Source of the DNA: Leadbetterella sp035299025
GTDB taxonomy: Bacteria > Bacteroidota > Bacteroidia > Cytophagales > Spirosomataceae
Length of the DNA: 64,000 nucleotides
Assembly: GCA_035299025.1 (NCBI GenBank)
Contig: DATGXK010000007.1
Coordinates: 248,001-312,000 of the forward strand
Reading direction: 5' to 3'
Within the stretch, counting starts at the first letter, position 1. Every line of letters starts with the position of its first letter. Below the pieces are notes generated by a model that worked only from the letters and a program-made list of their open reading frames with translations, made no database searches and was not told the DNA's origin. Positions 42,126-51,603 of this stretch are shown one piece after another. The translations under genes and the position numbers were made by a program.

Positions 42126-43346
42126 ATGAATCTGCCTTTTTTTGTTGCCAAGAAATATTTTCTTTCCAGAAAAAAAAGAAGTTTTATAAACTTTATTTCC
42201 ATCATATCTATGCTGGGAATAGCCTTAGGTCTCACCTCGCTCATTATTATTTTGTCGGTTTTTAATGGCCTTGAAGATCTCAATAGGCAGATATTTAGGG
42301 CTTTTGATCCTGATTTGAAAATCACTTCGAATGTCAAAAAAGGTTTTTATCCAAGCCAAGAATTGATTGATAAAATAAATGAAATCGAAGGCGTTGCCTA
42401 TACATCTGCCACCTATCAAGACAAGGCCTTGGCCAGAAGCAAAGATGCTCAGATGATTGTGGTTCTGAAGGGCGTAGATAGTACTTTTGTCAGAAACAGT
42501 GAGATGAAGAAGTCCTTGGTTGAGGGTAAAATGGAAGTTTATAACGGTTCTAGGCCGGTGGCTTATGTTGGAGGTGGCGTTTATTCCATTCTCGATCTCA
42601 GGGTGAGTGATTACCTCTCGCCTCTGGGAATTCTCTATCCTAAAAATCAGAAGTTAAACGTATTGGCACCAGAAGACAATATCAATCAGGTAAGTGTGGA
42701 GGTTTCTGGAGTTTTTGTGTTGGAACAGCAGTATGACAACTACGTGTATTTGCCCATCGAAACCGTAGAACGACTCATAGAATCTCCCGGAAAACGAACA
42801 AGTTTGGATATTACCCTGAAAAGGGACGTTGACGTGAATACTGTGAAATCGAAAATTGCCCAGATATTGGATAAAACGTTGATAATAAGAGATAGAGACG
42901 AACAGAATGAATCCTTGTTGAAGGCCATTAAAATTGAAAAATTATTCATTTTTGTTGCACTTTTCTTCATTATAGGCATAGCTTCTTTTAATATTTTTTA
43001 TGCATTGAGTATGCTGGTGATAGACAAAAAGGACGACATCCAAACACTGTCTTCTATTGGTGCTACAGACTCACTGATTAGGAGTATCTTTTTAGCCGAA
43101 GGTTTCGTTATCTCGTTCATCGGGGTAGTGCTGGGCCTAATTTTGGGTCTTGGGATTTGTTGGATTCAGCTTAAGTTTGGGGTAGTTTCTCTCGGAATGG
43201 AGTACGCTACAGTGGACGCATATCCCGTCAAAATCATAATTTCAGATGTGGTTTTGTCTGTATTTGGCATATTTTTAATTACATTTTTGGCTTCCGTCAT
43301 TCCTGCAACAAAAGCCCAGAAATTTATGTTAAATCAGAAAAGCTAG
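42126..43346 (+). CDS. LolC/E-type ABC transporter permease (FtsX fold)
   Basis: 406 residues. One transmembrane helix at residues ~22-45 (SIISMLGIALGLTSLIIILSVFNGLE), a large periplasmic domain (46-265), and three C-terminal helices with the FtsX signature (FFIIGIASFNIFYALSMLVIDKKDDIQTLSSIGATDSLIRSIFLAEGF). This is the LolC/LolE architecture of the lipoprotein-releasing system. No LolD ATPase gene is adjacent. It should sit in the inner membrane. Just after rbfA and just before the secreted 156-residue protein gene (3 bases apart). Confidence 0.9.
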   Translation: MNLPFFVAKKYFLSRKKRSFINFISIISMLGIALGLTSLIIILSVFNGLEDLNRQIFRAFDPDLKITSNVKKGFYPSQELIDKINEIEGVAYTSATYQDKALARSKDAQMIVVLKGVDSTFVRNSEMKKSLVEGKMEVYNGSRPVAYVGGGVYSILDLRVSDYLSPLGILYPKNQKLNVLAPEDNINQVSVEVSGVFVLEQQYDNYVYLPIETVERLIESPGKRTSLDITLKRDVDVNTVKSKIAQILDKTLIIRDRDEQNESLLKAIKIEKLFIFVALFFIIGIASFNIFYALSMLVIDKKDDIQTLSSIGATDSLIRSIFLAEGFVISFIGVVLGLILGLGICWIQLKFGVVSLGMEYATVDAYPVKIIISDVVLSVFGIFLITFLASVIPATKAQKFMLNQKS

Positions 43347-43351
43347 TTTTG

Positions 43352-43819
43352 ATGACCCATCGTTTAATCATTTTTTTTGTAATCTTTTTCTTTTCAATCG
43401 GACTCAAAGCTCAGGACTCTAGGAGTTTTATTCAGGGCAAACAGTGGATTTTGGCTACAGAAAAGGCCGAGAAGTCGAATACCTTGAAATTTATACCTTA
43501 TTCGAAAGACAAAGTTTCGTTGAATACCATGGTATGGACATTTTTGCCCAATGGACGCATAGCCTATGATTATCAGTCGAGCGATGACGTGGAGGCCTGT
43601 CTAGGTGTTGATTTTTTAGATTTAGACGTTGATGCTTGCATTTGGAGGCCGGTGCCAAACACCAATTTTATTTTATTGACACTCAAAGGAGGATATGCCA
43701 GTATAGATGATTTTATTCTAAAAAATGAGTACGAGTTTCAAACTGCCGAAGATGAAAATTTGGAAATGGGTTTTGAATTGAAACTTAAAAAGAAAGTGTT
43801 TTTCCGCAACATAAATTAA
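43352..43819 (+). CDS. Small secreted protein of unknown function
   Basis: 155 residues with signal peptide RLIIFFVIFFFSIGLKAQ. Mature part ~135 residues; beta-rich; two Cys residues (EACLGVD and DACIWR) may form a disulfide. It has no motif I can name. ATG 43352 is used over the TTG directly before it. It is 5 bases from the end of the LolC/E gene and 8 bases before the M1 peptidase gene, so it is part of one operon. Confidence 0.7.
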   Translation: MTHRLIIFFVIFFFSIGLKAQDSRSFIQGKQWILATEKAEKSNTLKFIPYSKDKVSLNTMVWTFLPNGRIAYDYQSSDDVEACLGVDFLDLDVDACIWRPVPNTNFILLTLKGGYASIDDFILKNEYEFQTAEDENLEMGFELKLKKKVFFRNIN

Positions 43820-43827
43820 TTTTCTGT

Positions 43828-46290
43828 ATGAGAAGTTTTTTTGTAATAGTTTTGTTATTAACGGGTTCTGTGGTTTTTGGTCAAGTTCAGAAATCTCAGG
43901 ATTTAGCATTTGATTTGCTGCACACCGAGCTGCAACTCAAACCCAATTGGACAAACCAAACCTTGGAGGGCACTGCCACACTCTCTCTGAAACCATATTT
44001 TTATGAGCAAGACAAACTCAGACTCAATGCCAAGAGTTTTAAAATTTCTGCTATTCAATCGGCCAAAAAAGATTTGAAATATACTTATGATGAGGAGTTT
44101 ATAGATATTGTTTTGCCAAAAAAGTTTGGCAGAACAGATACGCTGATTCTTGTGATAAAATATATCGCCCAACCTGAAAAAGTAAAGGTAGAAGGAAGCG
44201 ATGCCATAGCGAGCGATAAGGGATTGTATTTCGTAAATCCTCAAAACTTGGCAGGCGGTTTGCCACGCCAATTGTGGACCCAGGGCGAAACTCAGGCTAA
44301 CAGTTGTTGGTTTCCTACCATCGATACGCCCAATCAAAATCATACCCAAGATATTTACCTTACGGTTGAAAACAACCTTACCACACTTTCAAATGGCCTT
44401 CTGGTTGCCACAAGGCAAAATTCTGACGGAACAAAAACAGATCATTGGCAAATGCGTACACCACATGCTGTTTATTTGACAATGATAGCCGCAGGAAGTT
44501 TTAAAAAAGTCGTAGATCCGAATTTTAAACGCTTTGAAGTAAGTTACTACGTAGAGCCTGAATACGAAAAAAATGCTTTGGATATTTTCGGTAGAACCCC
44601 CGAAATGATTACTTTTTTTGAGAAAATACTGGGTGTAAACTATCAATGGACCAAATACGCTCAGATACCCGTAAGAAATTATGTTTCTGGTGCGATGGAA
44701 AATACAACCGCAACTGTCCACTCTAAAACGGTTTTAAAAACTGGAAATCAGCTTGTTGATGGCAATGACGATGGGGTCATAGCTCATGAACTTTTCCACC
44801 ATTGGTTTGGTGACTACGTTACTTGTGAGTCATGGTCGCACCTACCTCTTAATGAGTCATTTGCCAATTATTCTGAGTTTCTTTGGGCCACACATAAGTA
44901 TGGTAAAGATGAGGGAGACTTTGTGTACATCAATGCTCTTCAGGACTACCTCTACGAAGCAACTCAAAAGCAGGTTCCACTCATAAGATATGAATATGCC
45001 AGCAGAGAAGATATGTTTGATGCCCATTCTTATCAAAAGGGTGGAAGAGTTTTGCATCAGCTTAGGTTGGAAGTCGGCGACGAAGCCTTTTTTCTTTCGC
45101 TCAATCATTATCTCAAAAGCCACGCTTTCCAAACCACAGAAATAGAAGATTTGAGACTTTCTTTTGAGAAAATTACAGGAAGAGATCTGAAATGGTTTTT
45201 CGATCAATGGTTTAAATTACCGGGGCATCCAAAAGTGAAAGTGCTGCAGAAGGTGGAAGGAAGTAAACTTCAACTCACAGTTAATCAGGTTCTTGACTCG
45301 GTAAACCTATTTGTATATAAACTCAAAATTCCGGTTAAGATTTATACCAGCAAAAACGCCACAGAACATATATTGGAGTTTGATCAACAAGAAAAAACCT
45401 TCACTTTCGATTTAGAAGGAGAACTCAAGAATGTATTATTGAATCCAGACGGTTACTTTTTAGGTAATATAGACCAGGTGAAAACTACGGATGAGTTTGT
45501 TTATCAGTTTCAAAACTCCAATACACTTTATGCCAGATTATTTGCCCTTGAAGCCTTGACATTCAAACCAGAAGATGGTGTTGGTGAAAATCCTCTTCAA
45601 AACAAGGTTGTTCGAGATTTGACCATTGATGCTCTGAAAGATAATTTTTGGAAGATTAGGCAGACAGCGGTTCAAAAACTTTTTGACTATGATGGAGAAG
45701 ACTTCTTGAAAGTTGAAAAAGCTCTGCAGAACTTGATTAAAAACGAAACAAAGTCTAATGTAAAGGCAGATGCCATTTTGGCTATGAAAAACTTTCTGAA
45801 TCCTCAGAACGATCTACTATTTAGAGCGGCACTTAATGATTCGTCTAACCTCGTGAAAGCAGCCGGACTAGAGGCTTTGTTTACAAATAAAGTGGCAGAC
45901 GGAGCTGAACTTGCCGAACGTTTCGCACCTAGTTTTGACAACAGTATTTTCGCCTCTGTGGCAAATTTCTATTCTGAAAATCCACAACCTAAACATTACG
46001 AGTGGTTTATGGAGAGACTGACCAAGATGGAGGGCGTAGAAGTTTATCAATATTTGGCTATTTTTGGTTCTTATTTGGCAAAATCTGAAAAGGAGATAGT
46101 GAGTAAATCTGTCCCTTATCTTCGCGACTTGGCGATGTTAGAATCTGAGTGGTTTGTTAGAGTAAGTGCCGCCCAAGTCTTAGATATGCTTAGTGATACC
46201 CATGAAGATGCAACCAAGGCCCTGAAAGATGTTGTTGCCAAAGAAAAAGACCCAAGATTGGTCAATTATTACGAGCAATTCAAAAAATAA
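43828..46290 (+). CDS. M1 family aminopeptidase, HEAT-like C-terminus (second of three)
   Basis: 820 residues with a signal peptide (FFVIVLLLTGSVVFGQ). The M1 catalytic core contains the exopeptidase motif as GAMENTT, zinc motif HELFH (H320-H324) with E343 in NESFANYSE, and YQKGGRVLHQLRLEVGD. Residues ~540-810 are alpha-helical repeats like the ERAP/HEAT domain of large M1 aminopeptidases. It should cleave N-terminal residues from peptides outside the cytosol. The radical SAM gene starts on the base after its stop codon, so the two are likely coupled. Confidence 0.93.
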   Translation: MRSFFVIVLLLTGSVVFGQVQKSQDLAFDLLHTELQLKPNWTNQTLEGTATLSLKPYFYEQDKLRLNAKSFKISAIQSAKKDLKYTYDEEFIDIVLPKKFGRTDTLILVIKYIAQPEKVKVEGSDAIASDKGLYFVNPQNLAGGLPRQLWTQGETQANSCWFPTIDTPNQNHTQDIYLTVENNLTTLSNGLLVATRQNSDGTKTDHWQMRTPHAVYLTMIAAGSFKKVVDPNFKRFEVSYYVEPEYEKNALDIFGRTPEMITFFEKILGVNYQWTKYAQIPVRNYVSGAMENTTATVHSKTVLKTGNQLVDGNDDGVIAHELFHHWFGDYVTCESWSHLPLNESFANYSEFLWATHKYGKDEGDFVYINALQDYLYEATQKQVPLIRYEYASREDMFDAHSYQKGGRVLHQLRLEVGDEAFFLSLNHYLKSHAFQTTEIEDLRLSFEKITGRDLKWFFDQWFKLPGHPKVKVLQKVEGSKLQLTVNQVLDSVNLFVYKLKIPVKIYTSKNATEHILEFDQQEKTFTFDLEGELKNVLLNPDGYFLGNIDQVKTTDEFVYQFQNSNTLYARLFALEALTFKPEDGVGENPLQNKVVRDLTIDALKDNFWKIRQTAVQKLFDYDGEDFLKVEKALQNLIKNETKSNVKADAILAMKNFLNPQNDLLFRAALNDSSNLVKAAGLEALFTNKVADGAELAERFAPSFDNSIFASVANFYSENPQPKHYEWFMERLTKMEGVEVYQYLAIFGSYLAKSEKEIVSKSVPYLRDLAMLESEWFVRVSAAQVLDMLSDTHEDATKALKDVVAKEKDPRLVNYYEQFKK

Positions 46291-47304
46291 ATGTGGAGAG
46301 ACTACGCCAATTTTTTATCTAAACTTACCTTCAAGCGTAGCTATAACGCTTTAGGGTTAGTGTTTGGTTATGTCATTTCCAAAATTACAGGTACACCAAT
46401 AAATGGGTTTTTACCCGTTGCCTTGGCCATAGAACCTACCACATCGTGCAATCTACGCTGCCCCGAATGCCCAAGTGGCTTGAGGTCGTTCACTCGGCCA
46501 ACTGGCATGCTGGACAAAGTAATGTTTGAAAAAACTATCGCAGAGCTTCAGGATGCTCTTCTGTATCTTACTTTTTATTTTCAGGGTGAGCCTTATTTGC
46601 ATAAGGATTTTCTGCAAATGGTGTCAATGGCAACTCAAAAAGGTATTTATACCTCAACTTCTACAAACGCACATTATCTTTCGCCAGAAAATGCCCTCGC
46701 TACGGTTAAATCTGGCATAGATCGGGTGATAATCTCACTAGACGGTACTACCCAAGAGACATACGAACAATACAGAATTGGCGGGAATTTGGACAAAGTA
46801 ATAGATGGAACCAAGAATCTCATTGCGGCCAAAAGAGATTTAAAATCAAAAACACCGCATGTAATATTTCAGTTTTTGGTAGTTAAACCCAACGAACACC
46901 AGATTCACGATGCCAGGAGCATGGCAAAATCCCTTGGGGTAGACGAAATAAGATTCAAAACTGCTCAAATCTACGATTATGAGGAGGGTTCCGGTCTTAT
47001 TCCAGAAAATGACAAATATGCTCGCTATCGTAAAACAGCCTCGGGGAAATACGAAATCAAGAATAAACTGCTTAATCATTGTTGGAAAATGTGGCACTCT
47101 GCCGTGATCACTTGGGACGGTTTAGTGGTACCATGTTGTTTCGACAAAGACGCCGAGTACCGCATGGGCAATGTTTCGAATCAGAGTTTCAGGGAAGTTT
47201 GGGGTTCTGAAAAATATCTAGAATTTCGGAAGCAACTCATTGGTTCACGAAAAAATATTGAAATGTGCAAAAACTGCACAGAAGGAACAAAAATATGGGG
47301 CTGA
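46291..47304 (+). CDS. Radical SAM/SPASM protein
   Basis: 337 residues. The [4Fe-4S] radical SAM motif CNLRCPEC is at residues 53-60 (C53, C57, C60, CxxxCxxC). Downstream: SLDGTTQETYEQYRIGGNLDKVI, FQFLVVKPNEHQI, and a C-terminal SPASM domain with CCFDKDAEYRMGN and EMCKNCT, which binds further clusters. Such enzymes modify peptides (RiPP maturases) or other substrates. No precursor peptide ORF is obvious. The gene starts directly after the M1 peptidase stop; a secreted protein and an M1 peptidase precede it. Confidence 0.9.
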   Translation: MWRDYANFLSKLTFKRSYNALGLVFGYVISKITGTPINGFLPVALAIEPTTSCNLRCPECPSGLRSFTRPTGMLDKVMFEKTIAELQDALLYLTFYFQGEPYLHKDFLQMVSMATQKGIYTSTSTNAHYLSPENALATVKSGIDRVIISLDGTTQETYEQYRIGGNLDKVIDGTKNLIAAKRDLKSKTPHVIFQFLVVKPNEHQIHDARSMAKSLGVDEIRFKTAQIYDYEEGSGLIPENDKYARYRKTASGKYEIKNKLLNHCWKMWHSAVITWDGLVVPCCFDKDAEYRMGNVSNQSFREVWGSEKYLEFRKQLIGSRKNIEMCKNCTEGTKIWG

Positions 47305-47369
47305 GTACGACGAAGCATAAGATTTTTACGTATTGTAAGTATTGGTTCGACTTTTGCGAGGATTTATTT

Positions 47370-48617
47370 ATGATCTTAATGCCATTGAGAAATTTTCTGA
47401 TTCTTTTATTTATTTCTATTTCGTTTCAATGTTTCGCACAGGATTCTGCCGATGGTTATACGGTAGCATGTGAAGCATCTGAGGTAAACGAGGATGTTGC
47501 TTTTTTAGGCCCAATATTGCGGAATTTGCGTCCAAATGCAACTTTGGCTACTATTGATGTGAGTTACTCCAATTTTCCTGACGATGCCAAGAAGGCATTT
47601 CAGGCTGCAGTAGATGTCTGGAAAAGTGTTTTGATAAGTAAAGTACCCATTAAAATCACAGCGTCTTGGGAAGGCATAACTGCCAACACCTTGGCAACTT
47701 CCGGGGCAAAAAAAGTGTATAAAAACTTTGCGAATGTGCCCATAAAGGAAGTTTGGTATCCTTCAGCTCTGGCCGAATCCATTGCAGGTGTAAATTTGAA
47801 TGGTACCGAGGCAGACGTGGCCATTACGGTAAATAAAAACGTGAGCTGGTCTTTTGACACCGACGGTACTCGGCAGGCTTTTAAGTATGATTTAATGACC
47901 GTTATTTTACATGAAATTGCCCATGGTCTTGGATTTACGACTACCATGAAATTGGCTGGAACAAATGAAACCCAAGCACAGTGGGGCATTGACGGTCTTC
48001 CGCTTATATACGATATTTTTGCTCAGAGGTCTAATGGTCAGGTGCTTACCAATACGGCTATAATTGGTAATCCTTCGATTCAGCTCAAGGCGGCCATCAC
48101 GAGCCAAGACGTGTTTTTTAAGATATCATCCGGACCTTTGGCGAGTGATTTTCCGAAAATGTATGCACCAACTGCATATAGAAGCGGTGGTACGCTCTCA
48201 CATTTAGACGAATTTAAATATCCCAAGGGCTCCGAAAACTCATTGATGTCGCCTCAAATTGGTGCGGCTGAAATCAACCATTTTCCCGGACAGGTTATTC
48301 TTGGTATCTTGAATCAAATAGGCTGGGGTGTTTTGAATTATTCCGGACAGGTAATTACCGCTGTGGAACCGCAAGATATTTCTCAGCAAGTTTTTGTGTA
48401 TCCCAATCCCACTTCAGATATTTTGAATGTTATCGTTCCAGAGAAATATCACGAAGTTTCAGTTCTGATTCAGATTTTTGACCAAAGAGGAAACTTGATT
48501 GGCCAAAGGGAGAGTGAAATGCAAACTAACTTGGCCATGGATATAACCCATTTACCTTTCGGAAAATACATTCTTCGAATTGCCCAAAACGAGTCCATTC
48601 AGTTCATTAAGAACTAA
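47370..48617 (+). CDS. Secreted zinc metalloprotease with T9SS sorting domain
   Basis: 415 residues from ATG 47370 (ATG 47379 is an alternative); this places a signal peptide (PLRNFLILLFISISFQCFAQ) at the start. A longer frame reaches 47265 inside the radical SAM gene and is not likely translated. The zinc motif is HEIAHGLGF (H181, E182, H185), with SLMSPQIGAAEIN as a candidate met-turn, a metzincin-like arrangement. The last ~80 residues (VFVYPNPTSDILNVIVPEK ... IFDQRGNLIGQ) are a T9SS sorting domain. Exact peptidase family not certain (reprolysin-like or leishmanolysin-like). Confidence 0.85.
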   Translation: MILMPLRNFLILLFISISFQCFAQDSADGYTVACEASEVNEDVAFLGPILRNLRPNATLATIDVSYSNFPDDAKKAFQAAVDVWKSVLISKVPIKITASWEGITANTLATSGAKKVYKNFANVPIKEVWYPSALAESIAGVNLNGTEADVAITVNKNVSWSFDTDGTRQAFKYDLMTVILHEIAHGLGFTTTMKLAGTNETQAQWGIDGLPLIYDIFAQRSNGQVLTNTAIIGNPSIQLKAAITSQDVFFKISSGPLASDFPKMYAPTAYRSGGTLSHLDEFKYPKGSENSLMSPQIGAAEINHFPGQVILGILNQIGWGVLNYSGQVITAVEPQDISQQVFVYPNPTSDILNVIVPEKYHEVSVLIQIFDQRGNLIGQRESEMQTNLAMDITHLPFGKYILRIAQNESIQFIKN

Positions 48618-48619
48618 AA

Positions 48620-49075
48620 TTATTCAATCTTAAAAGGAATGTATGGGGTTATATCAGCTCCGAACTTATGAAGTTCTCTGACTATCGTTGAGCTGATGGG
48701 TGCTAATTCGGGAGCGGTTATCAAAAATACCGTTTCTAAGTCTTTGGCCAACTGGCGATTAACTTGTGATATCGTATTTTCATATTCAAAGTCTGTGGTG
48801 TTTCTCAATCCTCTCAGAATAAACTGAGCCCCATATTTTTTTGCCACTGAGGCAGTTAGGTCGTCGTAGTGTACGATTTTAATTCTCGGGTCATTGGCAA
48901 AGGCCCCTTTTATTTCTCGTTCAATTACATCTATTTCGAAGTACCTCTTTTTATTGGTATTGGTACCAATTCCTATGATTATTTCATCAAAAAGACGAAG
49001 CCCTCTTTCTACAATATCTGCATGACCTTTTGTGAAAGGATCAAAAGAACCGGGAAAGAAGGCTATTTTTTTCAT
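48620..49075 (-). CDS. coaD: Phosphopantetheine adenylyltransferase
   Basis: 151 residues, the standard PPAT size. Makes dephospho-CoA from 4'-phosphopantetheine and ATP. T/HxGH motif region: FFPGSFDPFTKGHADIVERG; then IGIGTNTNKKRYF, LRGLRNTTDFEYE and TAPELAPISSTIVREL. Cytosolic hexamer in the family. Its stop is only 2 bases from the stop of the convergent metalloprotease gene. Confidence 0.97.
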   Translation of the reverse strand: MKKIAFFPGSFDPFTKGHADIVERGLRLFDEIIIGIGTNTNKKRYFEIDVIEREIKGAFANDPRIKIVHYDDLTASVAKKYGAQFILRGLRNTTDFEYENTISQVNRQLAKDLETVFLITAPELAPISSTIVRELHKFGADITPYIPFKIE

Positions 49076-49156
49076 TTTTTATCTTAGGTAATACTTGGAG
49101 ACTTTGCTGTCAGACAAAGTTACGCAGAGAAGGCACAAAATTACACTGAGAAAGGT

Positions 49157-49558
49157 TTATTTCGATAATTCTGTGGCCAAGACCATCCTAATCTTTATTC
49201 TTGCACCGATAGCCATCACGTCCACCAAGTCTTGAATGGTCAGGTTTTGTTCGGCTCTAAGAATCACGGTCGGTTCTTCCATTCCTGTGGTGGCTTCTAC
49301 AAGAGAGGCTTCCAGTTGTGGAAATGGAATAGGTTTTTTATCAATGTAATACTGCTTGTCTTCTGTAATTGACAACGTAATAGGTTGTTTGCTAACGTCA
49401 TGCGTCGATTTGTCAGACTTTGGCAACAAAAGTTTAATTACATTCGGACTACCAAGTGTAGATACGATCAAGAAAAACAAAAGCAAGAAAAACATGATAT
49501 CGTTCAGGGACGAAGTCTGAACTTCAGCCTCGAAACGTCTTTGTCTTTTAAATTTCAT
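49157..49558 (-). CDS. exbD: Biopolymer transport protein ExbD/TolR
   Basis: 133 residues with a single N-terminal transmembrane helix (DIMFFLLLFFLIVSTLG) carrying the conserved Asp at the start, and a C-terminal periplasmic domain. With ExbB it uses the proton gradient to energise TonB at outer-membrane transporters, or forms a TolQR-like pair. Start codon overlaps the exbB stop by one base (TAATG). No TonB gene is adjacent. Confidence 0.92.
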   Translation of the reverse strand: MKFKRQRRFEAEVQTSSLNDIMFFLLLFFLIVSTLGSPNVIKLLLPKSDKSTHDVSKQPITLSITEDKQYYIDKKPIPFPQLEASLVEATTGMEEPTVILRAEQNLTIQDLVDVMAIGARIKIRMVLATELSK

Positions 49559-50244
49559 TAGCGAATCGGCTCGTTTAAAGTATCAAAAAAGTCCATTACA
49601 GTCGCTTGTAAATTGATGCTGAATTTATCAATCATCATGTTGATACCATGGTAAAACGAGTAAGCCAATAGACCTACTACAAGACCTGAGAAACTTGAAA
49701 TCATTTTTTCATAAAGACCATTTGAAATAGTTTCTATAGAGAAATTTCCAGTTACAGATATCTCATAAAATATACGAATGATACCCGAAATAGTACCCAC
49801 AAAACCCAAAGTTGGAGCCACACCAGCTATCAAACCAAGATAACCCATGTTCTTTTCCATTTTAGAAATTTCCAAGTTGGATTGTATTTCCATGGCACTT
49901 TCGATGTCTTTTACGGGCTTACCAACTCTGGCAATACCTTTTTCAAGAATTCTTGAGATGGGTTTGTTAGTGCCTTTGCAAAGGGTTGATGCAGTACGAA
50001 TATCTCCTCTTAAAATGTTGTCTTTCAGTGATCTCAGAAAGCCCATATCTATTTTTGAAGCATCTTTGATAAATAAATATCTTTCTGCTGCGAGAAACAA
50101 AGTGACCAAAAGCAAGGCCATTATGGGGTAAATAACGATACCACCTTTAAACAACAACGAGAGATAATTGATACTTTGAACTCCTGCTGCAGCTGCGGTT
50201 GAGTCTGTGGCGGCAGGTACTTGAAGAATGAGGTCTAAAAGCAT
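49558..50244 (-). CDS. exbB: MotA/TolQ/ExbB proton channel family protein
   Basis: 228 residues with three transmembrane segments: IVIYPIMALLLVTLFLAAERY, MGYLGLIAGVAPTLGFVGTISGII and ISSFSGLVVGLLAYSFYHGI. The central motif GVAPTLGFVGTISGI is the family signature. Forms the pentameric channel partner of ExbD. The promoter region upstream has a 14-bp palindrome (50298-50311). No TonB gene is adjacent; the two-gene pair is common in Bacteroidota. Confidence 0.92.
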   Translation of the reverse strand: MLLDLILQVPAATDSTAAAAGVQSINYLSLLFKGGIVIYPIMALLLVTLFLAAERYLFIKDASKIDMGFLRSLKDNILRGDIRTASTLCKGTNKPISRILEKGIARVGKPVKDIESAMEIQSNLEISKMEKNMGYLGLIAGVAPTLGFVGTISGIIRIFYEISVTGNFSIETISNGLYEKMISSFSGLVVGLLAYSFYHGINMMIDKFSINLQATVMDFFDTLNEPIR

Positions 50245-50297
50245 ATTTTGATGGGTCTAATTTATTTTTTGCGTTATTAACTGAAAAGCTACCTAAA

Positions 50298-50311
50298 TAT
50301 TTTGCAAAATA
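50298..50311. promoter_or_regulatory. 14-bp palindrome TATTTTGCAAAATA upstream of exbB
   Basis: Perfect palindrome about 54 bases before the exbB ATG on the minus strand. Its TATTTTGC half resembles a -7 box (TA, one base short of nn, then TTTG), so it may be promoter or operator. Confidence 0.35.
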
Positions 50312-50387
50312 AGGTTTTTTTGGCCAAAATCAGAAAAATCGGGTCAAACTATCAAATTTTCTTAAAATATTTTACTAATTGGTTTGC

Positions 50388-51509
50388 TTATAAAGTGCCT
50401 TTCGTACTTGGCAATGCGTCCAAATCTTTGATGTTTCTTTGCACCGCCATTTTTATGGCCTTAGCCCATGCTTTGAAAATCGATTCGATTTTGTGGTGCT
50501 CATTGTCTCCCTCACATTTGATGTTTAGATTACACTTTGATGTATCCGAGAAGCTTTTGAAGAAATGCATGAACATTTCGGTTGGCATTTCGCCGATTTT
50601 TTCTCTTTTAAAACTCGCATCCCACACCAACCACGGCCTTCCTGAAAAGTCAATGGCCACCTGCGAAAGGCACTCGTCCATCGGCAGAAGGAACCCATAA
50701 CGGTTGATACCTCTTTTGTCGCCCAATGCTACCAAATAGGCTTCGCCCAATGCCAATGCTGTGTCTTCAATGGTATGGTGTTCGTCTATGTGCAAATCGC
50801 CTTTAACGGTGATGGTCAAGTCAGCTCCCGAGTGTTTAGCCAATTGGTCCAACATATGGTCGAAAAAGCCCAATCCGGTTTCTATGTGTGATTTTCCTTT
50901 GCCGTCGAGGTTAAGTTTTACATAAATATCGGTCTCTTTGGTGGTTCTTTTTACCTCGGCTATACGTTCAGGGAGTTTCAAGAATTCATATATTTTGTCC
51001 CAATCTTTGGTGACCAGAGCTGTGGCGTTTTTTTGGTCTTCGGTAGCAGATTCAGGAAGTGTTTCGCCAATAAAAATCCCTTTTCCACCCAAATTGGCCG
51101 CCAATTGCATGTCTGTAAGTCTATCACCCAACACATAAGAATTGGCCAAATTGTACTCGCCTTCAAAGTATTTGGTCAAAAGTCCGGTTCTTGGTTTTCT
51201 GGTTGGGGCGTTTTCGTGTTCAAAAGTTCTATCTATAAAAACCTCGTCGAAAAGGATGTTTTCACCTTCCAAAAGATTCATCATTTTCTGGTGTGCTGGC
51301 CAGAAAGTTTCCTCAGGAAAAGAATCCGTTCCAAGGCCGTCTTGGTTGGTGACCATTGCCAATTCAAAATCTGTTTCTTCTGATATTTTTCTGAGATTGG
51401 AGATTACTTTTGGTAAAAACTCAAGTTTTTCGAGAGAATCTATTTGGAAATCTATGGGTGGTTCTACGATTATGGTGCCGTCGCGGTCTATAAAAAGGAC
51501 TTTCTTCAT
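50388..51509 (-). CDS. hisB: Bifunctional histidinol-phosphatase/imidazoleglycerol-phosphate dehydratase
   Basis: 373 residues. N-terminal HAD phosphatase (LFIDRDGTIIVEPP, D-x-D; TNQDGLGTDSFPEE) and C-terminal IGP dehydratase (KGKSHIETGLGFFDHMLDQLAKHSGADL; DEHHTIEDTALALGEA; MKMAV... ). These carry out steps 6 and 8 of histidine synthesis. In this window no other his genes are present, so it is isolated here or the operon is elsewhere. Start ATG 51509; a -7 box lies at 51525-51532. Confidence 0.97.
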   Translation of the reverse strand: MKKVLFIDRDGTIIVEPPIDFQIDSLEKLEFLPKVISNLRKISEETDFELAMVTNQDGLGTDSFPEETFWPAHQKMMNLLEGENILFDEVFIDRTFEHENAPTRKPRTGLLTKYFEGEYNLANSYVLGDRLTDMQLAANLGGKGIFIGETLPESATEDQKNATALVTKDWDKIYEFLKLPERIAEVKRTTKETDIYVKLNLDGKGKSHIETGLGFFDHMLDQLAKHSGADLTITVKGDLHIDEHHTIEDTALALGEAYLVALGDKRGINRYGFLLPMDECLSQVAIDFSGRPWLVWDASFKREKIGEMPTEMFMHFFKSFSDTSKCNLNIKCEGDNEHHKIESIFKAWAKAIKMAVQRNIKDLDALPSTKGTL

Positions 51510-51524
51510 CAGTTATATTTTTTG

Positions 51525-51532
51525 CAAAAATA
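51525..51532 (-). promoter_or_regulatory. -7 box (TATTTTTG) for hisB
   Basis: Exact TAnnTTTG on the minus strand 15 bases from the hisB ATG. No -33 TTTG at normal spacing. Confidence 0.5.
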
Positions 51533-51603
51533 GGCCTAGAATTATTCTTTTTAAAATTATCTTTGGTAAAGTTTGGAGGTTACAAGTGCTAACTGACATA
51601 TAC

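Noticed and set aside
47265..47369. Metalloprotease start within the radical SAM gene
   Set aside because: It places 35 non-signal residues before a good signal peptide; ATG 47370 fits better.
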